Assembly: GCA_023146575.1 (NCBI GenBank)
Contig: JAGLBU010000194.1
Coordinates: forward strand, 1 to 10,699
Source: Methylococcales bacterium
Lineage (GTDB): Bacteria; Pseudomonadota; Gammaproteobacteria; Methylococcales; Methylomonadaceae
Direction: 5' to 3'
DNA: 10,699 nt
The position numbers and the translations under genes are program-made. How positions within the stretch are numbered: the stretch's first letter is position 1; the number at the start of each line of letters is the position of its first letter. Under the pieces are notes generated by a model. The model did not search any database, was not told the DNA's origin, and saw only the letters and a list, made by a program, of their open reading frames with translations. Below, one piece after another: positions 1-6,186 of this stretch.

Positions 1-1231
1 CCCCCTCTATTCGTTTATCCTTAATAGTGAAAATTACTTTTCCTTCAAAACTCACTTTAAAGCTATCGTCTTTAAAATCAACCCGTAAATCACGCCAGAC
101 GTTTTGATTAATAGGCGTATCTACGGGTAAATCTTCATAAAATAAAGTATTACGAACCCCATCCTCAACATAATAAATAGAGATATTATCTTCAAGAGCA
201 TTCGCACGAGCCACATAATAATTATTTGCATCTTTCCAACGCCAAATTAGCCCAGCCGCTTGATCAATATCCCCTGAAATAGCTTTAAATTTTGTGGCAA
301 CAAAGCCGTTGCTAATTTGCGTTTCTTTTTTAACCGCCCACGCATAATCCCCCTCCCCTTTCAAGGCAAAAACAAATCCGCCGCTGGGAGCGCTTGATTC
401 TTGTTCTAATTGCCACTGATAATTCCCTTCGCCTGTGATGCCTATTTGCCATTGTTCAGGTGAAGCGCCTGCATTCCCTGTATCAAAATTATCGTTAAAA
501 ATCGCTAAATCAATAATATTTGTAACAATATGAGAGGATTTTACCGAAAAATTAAGAACCTTGGCATTATCAGTGGTTTTTAAAAATGCTTGATAAATTT
601 TTTGTGAACCATCATGTGAGATACAGGGAATGGTTAAGTTACCACTGCTATAAGTTGCAACACAATCTGCTTTTTCAGGTGGAATTTCAGCAAGATTGGT
701 GAGACCAAAAATTAAGGCTTTAGGCGCGGAGAGCGTCTTTAAACTGGCTTTATAAAATTTTTGAGTATTTTGATGAACGATACATGGAATTATTAATTCC
801 CCTTGTTGATAGCGTGCCATGCAGTTTTTAATAGCGCTTACTTGATTAAAATTATCGACATTGATCGCTTTAGACGAATTAGATTGATCATCATGAACTA
901 ATTTTAATTGACTCTGCATAGTGCCTTCGGTAAAAAATAAACCCGTTTGATTGACCGTAAAACTATTGGTGCAATTGGTAGGGTTTCGTGCAACTTTAAC
1001 GGTACTACTGCCTGTGCCTTTAAAATACTGAGTAACATTTACGTTAATATCCGTTGGAGTGACCTCCGTAACCACGCCTTCAAAAACATAGGTTGAATTT
1101 TGGGCTTTCGTGCTCATATTAGCGTCTTTTTCACCCAACAATAGGAGGCACCTTGACGCTGCTTGTGCCGAGGAATATAAAACACTATGGCTGAGTATAA
1201 TAGTGAGAAATAAAATAAATTTAATGGGCAT
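1..1231 (-). CDS. Secreted repeat protein with C-terminal concanavalin-like domain (partial)
   Basis: The frame stays open for 410 codons from an ATG at 1231 to the window edge, so the C-terminus is missing. The start has a GGAG Shine-Dalgarno about six bases upstream. Residues 1-24 form a signal peptide: Lys4, a hydrophobic core, and an A-Q-A cleavage site. Residues about 28-110 have spaced cysteines (C28, C84) and a VFEGVVTEV...YFKG pattern resembling bacterial TIMP/NTR-like domains; this is a weak likeness. Residues 137-230 hold two diverged copies of a Cys-containing motif. From about residue 245 the protein looks like the jelly-roll (LamG/DUF1080-like) domain of secreted glycan-associated proteins, with the typical GLIWRWKDANNYYVARANAL stretch at about 328-347 and a W..LRV motif near 378. 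No catalytic residues could be assigned. It is probably a periplasmic or extracellular protein that may bind carbohydrate; the function is unknown. Confidence 0.85.
   Translation of the reverse strand, partial: MPIKFILFLTIILSHSVLYSSAQAASRCLLLLGEKDANMSTKAQNSTYVFEGVVTEVTPTDINVNVTQYFKGTGSSTVKVARNPTNCTNSFTVNQTGLFFTEGTMQSQLKLVHDDQSNSSKAINVDNFNQVSAIKNCMARYQQGELIIPCIVHQNTQKFYKASLKTLSAPKALIFGLTNLAEIPPEKADCVATYSSGNLTIPCISHDGSQKIYQAFLKTTDNAKVLNFSVKSSHIVTNIIDLAIFNDNFDTGNAGASPEQWQIGITGEGNYQWQLEQESSAPSGGFVFALKGEGDYAWAVKKETQISNGFVATKFKAISGDIDQAAGLIWRWKDANNYYVARANALEDNISIYYVEDGVRNTLFYEDLPVDTPINQNVWRDLRVDFKDDSFKVSFEGKVIFTIKDKRIEG
542..823 (-). repeat. Two tandem diverged 53-residue-period protein repeats
   Basis: Inside the secreted protein, residues 137-177 (bases 701-823) and 190-230 (bases 542-664) align without gaps at a 53-residue offset. 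The shared pattern is C...Y..G.L.IPCI.H....K.Y.A.LKT....K.L.F. Each unit has two cysteines (C137/C150 and C190/C203) spaced 13 residues apart, which could form an intra-unit disulfide in the periplasm. The DNA copies are diverged, so this is an old duplication in the protein and not a recent DNA repeat. Confidence 0.8.
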
Positions 1232-1335
1232 AGCCACTCCAAAAATAAAAGGGGCCGTTAAAAGCCTATAGTAAAATGCTATCCTAGATAGTGTAAACTG
1301 AAACCTTAGCCATTTTACGTAGGAAACACCAAATT
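1232..1335. promoter_or_regulatory. Divergent intergenic control region of the secreted-protein gene and htpX
   Basis: These 104 bases separate two divergent starts and must hold both promoters unless one lies within a gene. A -10-like TATAGT occurs at 1267-1272 on the plus strand, without a convincing -35. A small dyad, CTATC-CTA-GATAG, lies at 1279-1291. The htpX Shine-Dalgarno (AGGA, 1321-1324) is eleven bases before its ATG. No sigma-32 or Cpx-type site, known for enterobacterial htpX, could be recognised. Confidence 0.35.
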
Positions 1336-2211
1336 ATGATGCGAATTTTTCTTTTTTTAGCAACCAATGCCGCTATTATGGCGGTTATGAGTTTTGTGTT
1401 TAACATGCTGGGGATTGGCTCTATTTTGGCCGAAAATGGGGTTGATTTAAATTTAAATAGATTATTGATTATGTCGATGGTGATTGGCGTATCAGGTTCT
1501 TTGATTTCCTTAGTAATGTCTAAAAGCTCTGCAAAACGCGGCATGAATGTGAATATTATTGAGCAACCTCAAAATGAAACCGAGCAATGGTTGATTGATG
1601 TCGTCACCCGTCACGCCGAAATAGCAGGGATTGATATGCCTGAAGTTGGTTATTTTCAAACCCCTGATGCCAATGCGTTTGCCACAGGCATGAATAAAAA
1701 CAGCGCACTTGTCGCAGTGAGTACGGGGTTACTCGAAACCATGAATACAGACGAAGTAGAAGCGGTTATCGGGCATGAAATTTCACATGTTGCCAACGGT
1801 GATATGGTCACAATGGCATTAATGCAAGGAGTTGTGAATACCTTTGTGCATTTCTTTGCTTCGATTATTGGCCATGTGGTCGATCGTGTGATCCTTAAAA
1901 ATGAAAAGGGGCATGGTATAGGCTATTATGCGGTGCAAATGGTGGCGCAAATAGCATTGTCCTTTTTAGCCTCAATGCTGGTGATGTGGTTTTCACGTTA
2001 TCGTGAATTTAAAGCGGATGAAGGTGGGGCAAAATTAGCAGGCAAAGAAAACATGATTGGCGCATTACAAGCCTTACAACGGGGACACGATGCCAAACCT
2101 TTGCCGTCACAATTAGCCGCTTTTGCCATTAATGGCGGCGCTGTGAGAAAATTAATGATGACGCATCCGCCTTTGGAAGACCGAATTGCCGCCTTACAAA
2201 AGTTACCTTAA
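1336..2211 (+). CDS. htpX: HtpX, integral-membrane zinc metalloprotease (M48B)
   Basis: HtpX is an inner-membrane endopeptidase that degrades misfolded membrane proteins alongside FtsH. The 291-residue length and the MMRI N-terminus match the Escherichia coli family member closely, which supports the first of two adjacent ATGs. The zinc-binding HEISH motif is at residues 147-151, and the third zinc ligand is Glu224 in the conserved RYREFKAD segment. Hydrophobic segments lie at about 4-23, 42-62, 160-180 and 197-219, giving the usual four-segment topology with a cytosolic catalytic domain. The conserved C-terminal MTHPPLEDRI motif is present, so the protein is complete. The gene is monocistronic, divergent from the secreted-protein gene and convergent with the cytochrome gene. 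Nothing in it looks degraded or transferred. Confidence 0.97.
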   Translation: MMRIFLFLATNAAIMAVMSFVFNMLGIGSILAENGVDLNLNRLLIMSMVIGVSGSLISLVMSKSSAKRGMNVNIIEQPQNETEQWLIDVVTRHAEIAGIDMPEVGYFQTPDANAFATGMNKNSALVAVSTGLLETMNTDEVEAVIGHEISHVANGDMVTMALMQGVVNTFVHFFASIIGHVVDRVILKNEKGHGIGYYAVQMVAQIALSFLASMLVMWFSRYREFKADEGGAKLAGKENMIGALQALQRGHDAKPLPSQLAAFAINGGAVRKLMMTHPPLEDRIAALQKLP

Positions 2212-2219
2212 TAAGGTAA
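2203..2219. terminator. Palindrome between convergent htpX and cytochrome c genes
   Basis: A perfect 17-base palindrome, TTACCTTA-A-TAAGGTAA, overlaps the htpX stop codon. As RNA it would fold with a seven-pair stem and three-base loop. The U-run on the htpX side is weak (CTTTA), and the minus-strand side has CTTTTG, so a leaky bidirectional terminator is the best reading. A second five-pair hairpin (AAGGT-AAG-ACCTT, 2213-2225) overlaps the right arm and would compete with it. Confidence 0.45.
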
Positions 2220-2238
2220 GACCTTTATCCGTAAGTCG

Positions 2239-2757
2239 CTATTTTTTATAAATATTTATAAAGCCATCCCGATTAGGCATTTTCACTTGAGGTAAAGTTT
2301 TTTCAGTCATAATTTCGTTTTCGCCAATAATATTATTTAAATATAATAGATAAGCGGTGACGGCATAAAGCTGACTGGTATTGAGGCTATTGGGTTTATC
2401 AAGCGGCATTGCACGGCGGGTAAAATCAAACAAGGTGGTCGCGTAAGGCCAATAAGTCCCAATGGTTTTATCAGGAGGATTATCGGTTAAATCGTGTTGT
2501 GCGCCTGCCAATTCATCCGCGCTTGCGCCCGTGCCATCGGTTCCATGACAACTCTGGCAATATTGTTGATACACTTTTTTGCCGTACACCGCCGTACCTT
2601 TGCCAATAGGTAAACCTTCACCATTGGGGAAAATATTACTGTTCCATTTTTCGACTAATTTTTGAGAGACTTTTTGACCTAACTGTGGACTGTCTTGTGC
2701 CTGAATCATCGGGCTAATCAATATTGCAAAATAAAATAAAACCTTACGCATACACAT
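2239..2757 (-). CDS. Mono-haem cytochrome c, SoxD-like electron acceptor
   Basis: This is a periplasmic cytochrome c that should take electrons from the molybdenum enzyme encoded just upstream. Residues 1-20 form a signal peptide with likely cleavage after I-Q-A. One haem-binding motif, CQSCH, lies at residues 67-71, and Met117 in RRAMP is the probable distal ligand. The stretch TYWPYATTLFDFTRRAMP, then AVTAYLLYLNNII and MPNRDGFI, is typical of the SoxD family. Paracoccus-type SoxD is a larger di-haem protein; at 172 residues this is a single-domain version. The ATG at 2757 overlaps the end of the soxC-like gene by 14 bases and has AGAAGGG about ten bases upstream. An alternative ATG at 2751 gives a cleaner signal peptide but worse Shine-Dalgarno spacing. 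The gene ends the three-gene cluster. Confidence 0.88.
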   Translation of the reverse strand: MCMRKVLFYFAILISPMIQAQDSPQLGQKVSQKLVEKWNSNIFPNGEGLPIGKGTAVYGKKVYQQYCQSCHGTDGTGASADELAGAQHDLTDNPPDKTIGTYWPYATTLFDFTRRAMPLDKPNSLNTSQLYAVTAYLLYLNNIIGENEIMTEKTLPQVKMPNRDGFINIYKK

Positions 2758-4006
2758 GAGAAATTCGCCCTTCTGGATTAATTTTCCAGCTCACAATTGC
2801 ATTGTAATGAAAATACCCATGCGAACCACGGGCTTTAATGAGTGCATCGCGTTCGGGCTGAACATAACCTGTTTCATCGGTCGCACGGCTTTTTAAGACA
2901 GCGGTTTTTCCTTGCCATTGCCACGGAATCCGAAAGCGCGTAAAACAGCGACTCAAAACAGGGTCTTGTAATTGCGCCTGCGCCCATGTTTTGCCGCCAT
3001 CTGCTGAGACCTCCACTTTTTTTATTTTTCCTCGACCACTCCACGCCAAACCGCTGATTTCATAAAAGCCTTTGCGATCCAATTTATGCCCAAACGATGG
3101 CTGAGTAATTAAAGATTTTGCCTCCATCACAAAGGTAAATTGTCGTGCTTTTCCTGAGGGCATTAATTCGGTATATTTTGAGGTTTCATTTCGTGCCATC
3201 ACAGGCCGATTAGTCAAATGCAAACGCCGTAACCATTTAACATTTAATACCCCCTCCCAACCCGGTACGATGAGTCGTAATGGATAGCCATTTTCAGGGC
3301 GGATACGTTCTCCATTTTGATACAAGGCAATAATGCAATCATCCAATGCTTTTTCCAATGGCAGGCTAATATTCATTAAAGACGCATCCGCGCCTTCAGC
3401 AATGAGCCATTTTGCACGGCCTTTTATTTTGGCTTCATTTAAGAGCAAACGTAACGGCACCCCTGTCCATTCGCTGCATGAAGCCATACCATGAAAATAC
3501 CCCAGCTTAGTTTGAATCGGTTTTTTTCGCCATGCCGCATTACTATTGCCACCACATTCGATAAAACAAAATAAAGAGGTCATTGGATAGCGTAATAAAT
3601 CCTCAACCTCAAATAACAACGATTGATTCACCATCCCATGAATTAAAAGCTGATGTTGTTTCGGATCAATGGTCGGTACGCCGTTGTGATGCCGTTCAAA
3701 ATGCAAACCATTGGGAGTAATCATTCCCTCTAAATCTTGCAAGGGTGTCCATGAAACCCCATTGCCATCCGCCATGCTATTCGCCATTGTCCAGCGAATA
3801 GTTTGGCGTTCATATTCAGAAGGTACGCCATAATTTAAAAACGGCTTTCCTGCTATTTTTGACGATTCAGGACGAATAAGATCGCTGTTTGCCAACGCAT
3901 CGGAGCTTAAGACCACTGCCGAAAAAGTCAGCCCTTTTTTTAAAAATAACCGCCGATCTAATAAACCACCGCCCGCAATAGGAGTTAAATCTTGTTTAGT
4001 TTTCAT
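2744..4006 (-). CDS. soxC: SoxC-like sulfite/sulfane dehydrogenase, molybdopterin subunit
   Basis: This belongs to the sulfite oxidase family, which binds molybdenum cofactor and oxidises sulfite or protein-bound sulfane sulfur in the periplasm. I chose the ATG at 4006: AGAGGA lies five bases upstream, and it gives a 420-residue protein starting MKTKQD with a twin-arginine signal (DRRLFLK, residues 17-23) followed by a hydrophobic stretch and an A-L-A cleavage site. Family signatures are HFERHHNGVPTIDP (about 102-115), the ECGGNS loop with molybdenum-ligand Cys151, and the GYPLRLIVPGWEG motif (about 240-252). A C-terminal dimerisation domain contains VEVSADGGKTW. The start overlaps the DUF29 gene by 11 bases and the end overlaps the cytochrome gene, so translation is probably coupled. 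No soxA, X, Y, Z or B gene is in view, so sulfite dehydrogenase is as likely as a true Sox-cycle role. Confidence 0.88.
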   Translation of the reverse strand: MKTKQDLTPIAGGGLLDRRLFLKKGLTFSAVVLSSDALANSDLIRPESSKIAGKPFLNYGVPSEYERQTIRWTMANSMADGNGVSWTPLQDLEGMITPNGLHFERHHNGVPTIDPKQHQLLIHGMVNQSLLFEVEDLLRYPMTSLFCFIECGGNSNAAWRKKPIQTKLGYFHGMASCSEWTGVPLRLLLNEAKIKGRAKWLIAEGADASLMNISLPLEKALDDCIIALYQNGERIRPENGYPLRLIVPGWEGVLNVKWLRRLHLTNRPVMARNETSKYTELMPSGKARQFTFVMEAKSLITQPSFGHKLDRKGFYEISGLAWSGRGKIKKVEVSADGGKTWAQAQLQDPVLSRCFTRFRIPWQWQGKTAVLKSRATDETGYVQPERDALIKARGSHGYFHYNAIVSWKINPEGRISHVYA

Positions 4007-4445
4007 GAGTTTCCTCTGGCCAAAATGCAGAATCCACCATTTGTACATACGTCCACGGACAGTTAAGGGGAAAGGTTGATTCCACTAATCCTGTTTCATC
4101 CATTGCATCACCTCTGGCTAACTCATAAGCATCTGTAATAATGTTCTCTAATTTAGCTTTTAAACTAGGGCTTTGTTGCAGTCTTTTAAGAATACGACGG
4201 CGCTGTTCTTTAATGGTGAGTAGCCAGCTACGGGTTTGAAACACGGGTTGATACTGCCACTTTAGTAAGTGCATTAATAAAATCGTCAATTGCGATTCTA
4301 GTTCACGCAGTTCAGAGTTCCCCATGCTTTCAACCTCTTCAATTAAATTTTCCAAGTCCAGTTTATGAAATTGTCGAGTACGTAGTAAACTTAATTGCTG
4401 TTGCGTCCACGCATAAAAATCCGATTTAGCCGTCTCGATTATCAT
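3996..4445 (-). CDS. DUF29 domain protein
   Basis: This 149-residue soluble, mostly helical protein fits the DUF29 family, which is common in cyanobacteria and methanotrophs and has no assigned biochemical function. Family hallmarks are DFYAWTQQQLSLLR near the N-terminus, the acidic helix LDLENLIEEVESMG (about 29-42), the LLMHLLKWQYQP segment (about 56-67), and a C-terminal FPLNCPWT motif. There is no signal peptide or membrane segment, so it should act in the cytoplasm. It is the first gene of the cluster, and its last codons overlap the soxC-like start (ATGAAAACTAA). That placement suggests co-production with the SoxC precursor. A chaperone or regulatory role before Tat export is conceivable but unsupported. 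AGGG at 4451-4454 lies five bases before the ATG and sits in an RNA arm that can be sequestered. Confidence 0.85.
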   Translation of the reverse strand: MIIETAKSDFYAWTQQQLSLLRTRQFHKLDLENLIEEVESMGNSELRELESQLTILLMHLLKWQYQPVFQTRSWLLTIKEQRRRILKRLQQSPSLKAKLENIITDAYELARGDAMDETGLVESTFPLNCPWTYVQMVDSAFWPEETHEN

Positions 4446-4447
4446 AA

Positions 4448-4478
4448 TTACCCTACGTATAACGCTAAAATAGGGTAA
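4448..4478 (-). promoter_or_regulatory. Possible Shine-Dalgarno sequestering hairpin before the DUF29 gene
   Basis: On the minus strand the sequence TAGGGTAA at 4448-4455 carries the AGGG Shine-Dalgarno of the DUF29 gene. It is exactly complementary to TTACCCTA at 4471-4478, which is also the downstream arm of the terminator stem. An eight-pair hairpin with a 15-base loop would hide the ribosome site. The terminator hairpin and this one cannot form together. The pairing is seen in the sequence; the regulatory role is inferred. Confidence 0.45.
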
Positions 4479-4500
4479 ATAAAATCACTTATTTACCCTA
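4467..4500 (-). terminator. Rho-independent terminator of the aminotransferase gene
   Basis: A perfect 12-pair inverted repeat (4471-4482 with 4489-4500) with a six-base loop starts six bases after the aminotransferase stop codon. On the minus strand it is followed by TTTT. The stem is AT-rich apart from a GGG/CCC block. Placement and polarity fit termination of the upstream minus-strand gene, probably with some read-through into the DUF29-soxC cluster. Confidence 0.65.
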
Positions 4501-4506
4501 GAAAGA

Positions 4507-5673
4507 TTAACCTGCGGTTGAACGGTAATATTCTATCGCCGCACCCACACCACTACCTGCTTGAATGTCATAGCCGCAATCTAATAATGCCATTTCAACC
4601 CCTGCAATCGCCCCTAACATGGACACATCATTCATATCACCAATGTGCCCAATACGAAAAACTTTTCCTGCCAACTCGGTTAAGCCTGCGCCTAATGAAA
4701 TGTTGTATTTATTGTAAGCGGTTGCAATCACTTCTGAGGCATCTTTATCTTCTGGCACAACCACCGCTGAAACCGTATCAGATTCAAAACCCTCATGCGC
4801 GCATAATTTCAAGCCCCATGCCGCAATCGCTAAACGACAGCCTTCGCCTAAACGGTGATGACGGGCATAGACATTTTCCATGCCTTCCCCTAACAATAAT
4901 TCTAAGGACTTTTTCAAGCCATGAATCATGGGTGTAGAAGGCGTATAAGGGGTGTAACCATTGGCGTTTTGCGCCATTTGATCACCCAAATCTAAAAAGC
5001 AACGAGGGTATGTCGAGGTTTTAGTCATGGCTAAAGCTTTTTGGCTAAAAGCTAGAATTGCCGCCCCTGCTGGTAGCATAAAGCCTTTTTGTGAACCACT
5101 GATCGACGCGTCTACGCCCCAGTCATCCATTTTAAATTCAAGACTGGCAATAGAACTGACACCATCGACAAATAACAACGCAGGATGACTTGAAGCATCC
5201 ATTGCCGCTCTAACGCCTGCAATATCGCTGGTGACACCTGTTGCAGTTTCATTATGCGTGGCTAAAACGGCTTTAATTTCGTGGTTGCTGTCTTCTTTTA
5301 AACGTGCTTCTAAATGATCCACAGGAATGCCCTTCCCCCATTCGACTTCATGAACTTCCACATCAAAGCCCAATCGTTTTGCCATGCTCATCCATAAATG
5401 ACCAAATTGACCAAAGCGATAAATAATAACTTTATCCCCTGAGTTTAAGGTATTGGTTAAAGCGATTTCCCAACCTGCGGTGCCTGTGGCAGGAAAGACA
5501 AACGCTTGCCCTGTTTCAGTTCTAAAAACTTTTTTTAATTCCTCTAAAACAGGTTTGAATAATTTTGGAAAATCGGGGGAACGATGATCTTCCATAGGAA
5601 CGTGCATAGCGCTTAAAATTTCATGTGGAACGTTCGTAGGACCTGGAATAGATAAATGATTGCGACCTGCCAT
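4507..5673 (-). CDS. sgaA: Serine-glyoxylate aminotransferase (PLP-dependent, class V)
   Basis: This enzyme moves the amino group of serine to glyoxylate, giving hydroxypyruvate and glycine. It is a step of the serine cycle for C1 assimilation and of glycolate/glyoxylate salvage. The 388-residue protein from the ATG at 5673 starts MAGRNHLSIPGPTN, the usual family N-terminus; an in-frame ATG at 5727 would only add an unconserved leader. AAAGG lies ten bases upstream. Visible motifs are MEDHRSPDF (about 27-35), the HNETATGVTSDI segment (140-151), Asp170 in FVDGVSS, which contacts the PLP ring nitrogen, the Schiff-base Lys196 in SGSQKG, and the C-terminal GKVFRIGHIGD. Close likeness to the Methylorubrum enzyme is by recollection of that sequence. 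It stands alone, not with hprA, mtdA or other serine-cycle genes in view, and is divergent from the Pel operon. Confidence 0.93.
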   Translation of the reverse strand: MAGRNHLSIPGPTNVPHEILSAMHVPMEDHRSPDFPKLFKPVLEELKKVFRTETGQAFVFPATGTAGWEIALTNTLNSGDKVIIYRFGQFGHLWMSMAKRLGFDVEVHEVEWGKGIPVDHLEARLKEDSNHEIKAVLATHNETATGVTSDIAGVRAAMDASSHPALLFVDGVSSIASLEFKMDDWGVDASISGSQKGFMLPAGAAILAFSQKALAMTKTSTYPRCFLDLGDQMAQNANGYTPYTPSTPMIHGLKKSLELLLGEGMENVYARHHRLGEGCRLAIAAWGLKLCAHEGFESDTVSAVVVPEDKDASEVIATAYNKYNISLGAGLTELAGKVFRIGHIGDMNDVSMLGAIAGVEMALLDCGYDIQAGSGVGAAIEYYRSTAG

Positions 5674-6020
5674 GTTAAAAAAACCTTTAGTTGAAAGTGA
5701 AATGGATGACCTACATAGATAAGTCAAAACCTAAAGTGTGCCAGATAAGTATAAAATCGGCAAGTATCAACCCCATCAAAATTACTGTAAAATTTTATTT
5801 TTTATCTATAATGAGGCGGTTGTGTTTTAAATTTGTCGATGCTTCTTGTAAATTGATAAAAACCCCTTCTCAAAAAATTCATAAGACTGCAAATGACCTT
5901 ATGGGAAAATAAAAAATGGCTTGTCGAATAAGATTGCAAGTTAGATCACGTTGACTGATAATAGATTTGTGAATCATATCGCAATTAAATTCATATTCTA
6001 ACGAATAATGCTAACTACTT

Positions 6021-6062
6021 CTGATTCTTAAGAAATCAGTCTGTACTCATTACCCTTATAAT
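6021..6062 (+). promoter_or_regulatory. Candidate pel operon promoter with a dyad over the -35 region
   Basis: A consensus -10 hexamer TATAAT lies at 6057-6062. The -35 position has no TTGACA-like hexamer. Instead the region just upstream is occupied by a 19-base dyad, CTGATT-CTTAAGA-AATCAG (6021-6039). With transcription starting near 6069, the dyad would be centred at about -39, where class II activators bind. This predicts an activator-dependent promoter with a leader of about 118 bases before pelC. The regulator is unknown. Confidence 0.4.
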
Positions 6063-6089
6063 TGTTATAGTCCTCAATAAGTTATGGTG

Positions 6090-6113
6090 TTAAGCGTATG
6101 CCTTAAGCGCTTA
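6090..6113 (+). repeat. TTAAGCG direct repeat with palindrome in the pel leader
   Basis: TTAAGCG occurs at 6090-6096 and again at 6103-6109, thirteen bases apart. The second copy extends into the perfect ten-base palindrome TAAGCGCTTA (6104-6113). The first copy can also pair with the palindrome's right half as RNA. It may be a binding site or leader structure; no matching regulator is recognised. Confidence 0.4.
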
Positions 6114-6125
6114 TTATTTCAGTTT

Positions 6126-6163
6126 TAACTAACGTTTTAGTTATATCTTTTTTTAATTTTTTC
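6126..6163 (+). terminator. Terminator-like hairpin and T-tract just upstream of pelC
   Basis: TAACTAA-CGTT-TTAGTTA (6126-6143) is a perfect seven-pair stem with a four-base loop. It is followed by TATC and a long T-rich run to about 6162. The polarity matches plus-strand transcription and it lies just 24 bases before pelC. The stem has one GC pair, so it would be weak. It could be an attenuator in the pel leader or simply AT-rich spacer. Confidence 0.3.
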
Positions 6164-6186
6164 ATGACCTGTTTACGAGCCAATCT

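Larger units (their letters stand above)
5674..6186. other. Intergenic control region between sgaA and pelC
   Basis: These roughly 510 bases are AT-rich and hold no gene I can support. On the minus side, TATACT at 5748-5753 could be the sgaA -10, but no well-spaced -35 was found. A plus-strand TATAAT at 5807-5812 follows a weak dyad (AAAATT/AATTTT, 5778-5796), with no convincing product downstream. A six-pair hairpin (CATAAG/CTTATG, 5880-5903) followed on the minus strand by six T residues resembles a weak terminator. The 3' half holds the pelC promoter candidate and leader described separately. No rRNA, tRNA, insertion sequence or known riboswitch consensus was seen. Confidence 0.6.

Noticed and set aside
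4007..4048. Upstream start for the soxC-like gene at 4048
   Set aside because: It would add a W/K-rich stretch encoded inside the DUF29 gene, ahead of the twin-arginine signal. The ATG at 4006 has AGAGGA at good spacing.
4518..4937. A 139-codon plus-strand frame opposite sgaA
   Set aside because: It lies wholly antisense to a well-conserved aminotransferase gene, and its His/Leu/Pro-rich composition is what a shadow frame gives.
5674..5727. Upstream start for sgaA at 5727
   Set aside because: The extra 18 residues are not family-like. The ATG at 5673 gives the conserved N-terminus and has AAAGG upstream.
5691..5912. A 73-codon plus-strand frame in the sgaA-pelC spacer
   Set aside because: It has no good ribosome site at its first ATG or at the internal ATG at 5811, low-complexity basic composition, and overlaps the expected sgaA promoter and start. 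Nothing in the product is recognisable.
5935..5955. TTGAC near 5951 as half of a FleQ box controlling pel
   Set aside because: The left half of the known 14-base FleQ consensus is not matched, and the site is far from the TATAAT promoter candidate.
5674..6186. Possible c-di-GMP (GEMM) riboswitch in the pel leader
   Set aside because: The conserved GEMM core blocks, such as a GCAAAGC-like segment and the tetraloop-receptor arrangement, could not be found on the plus strand.
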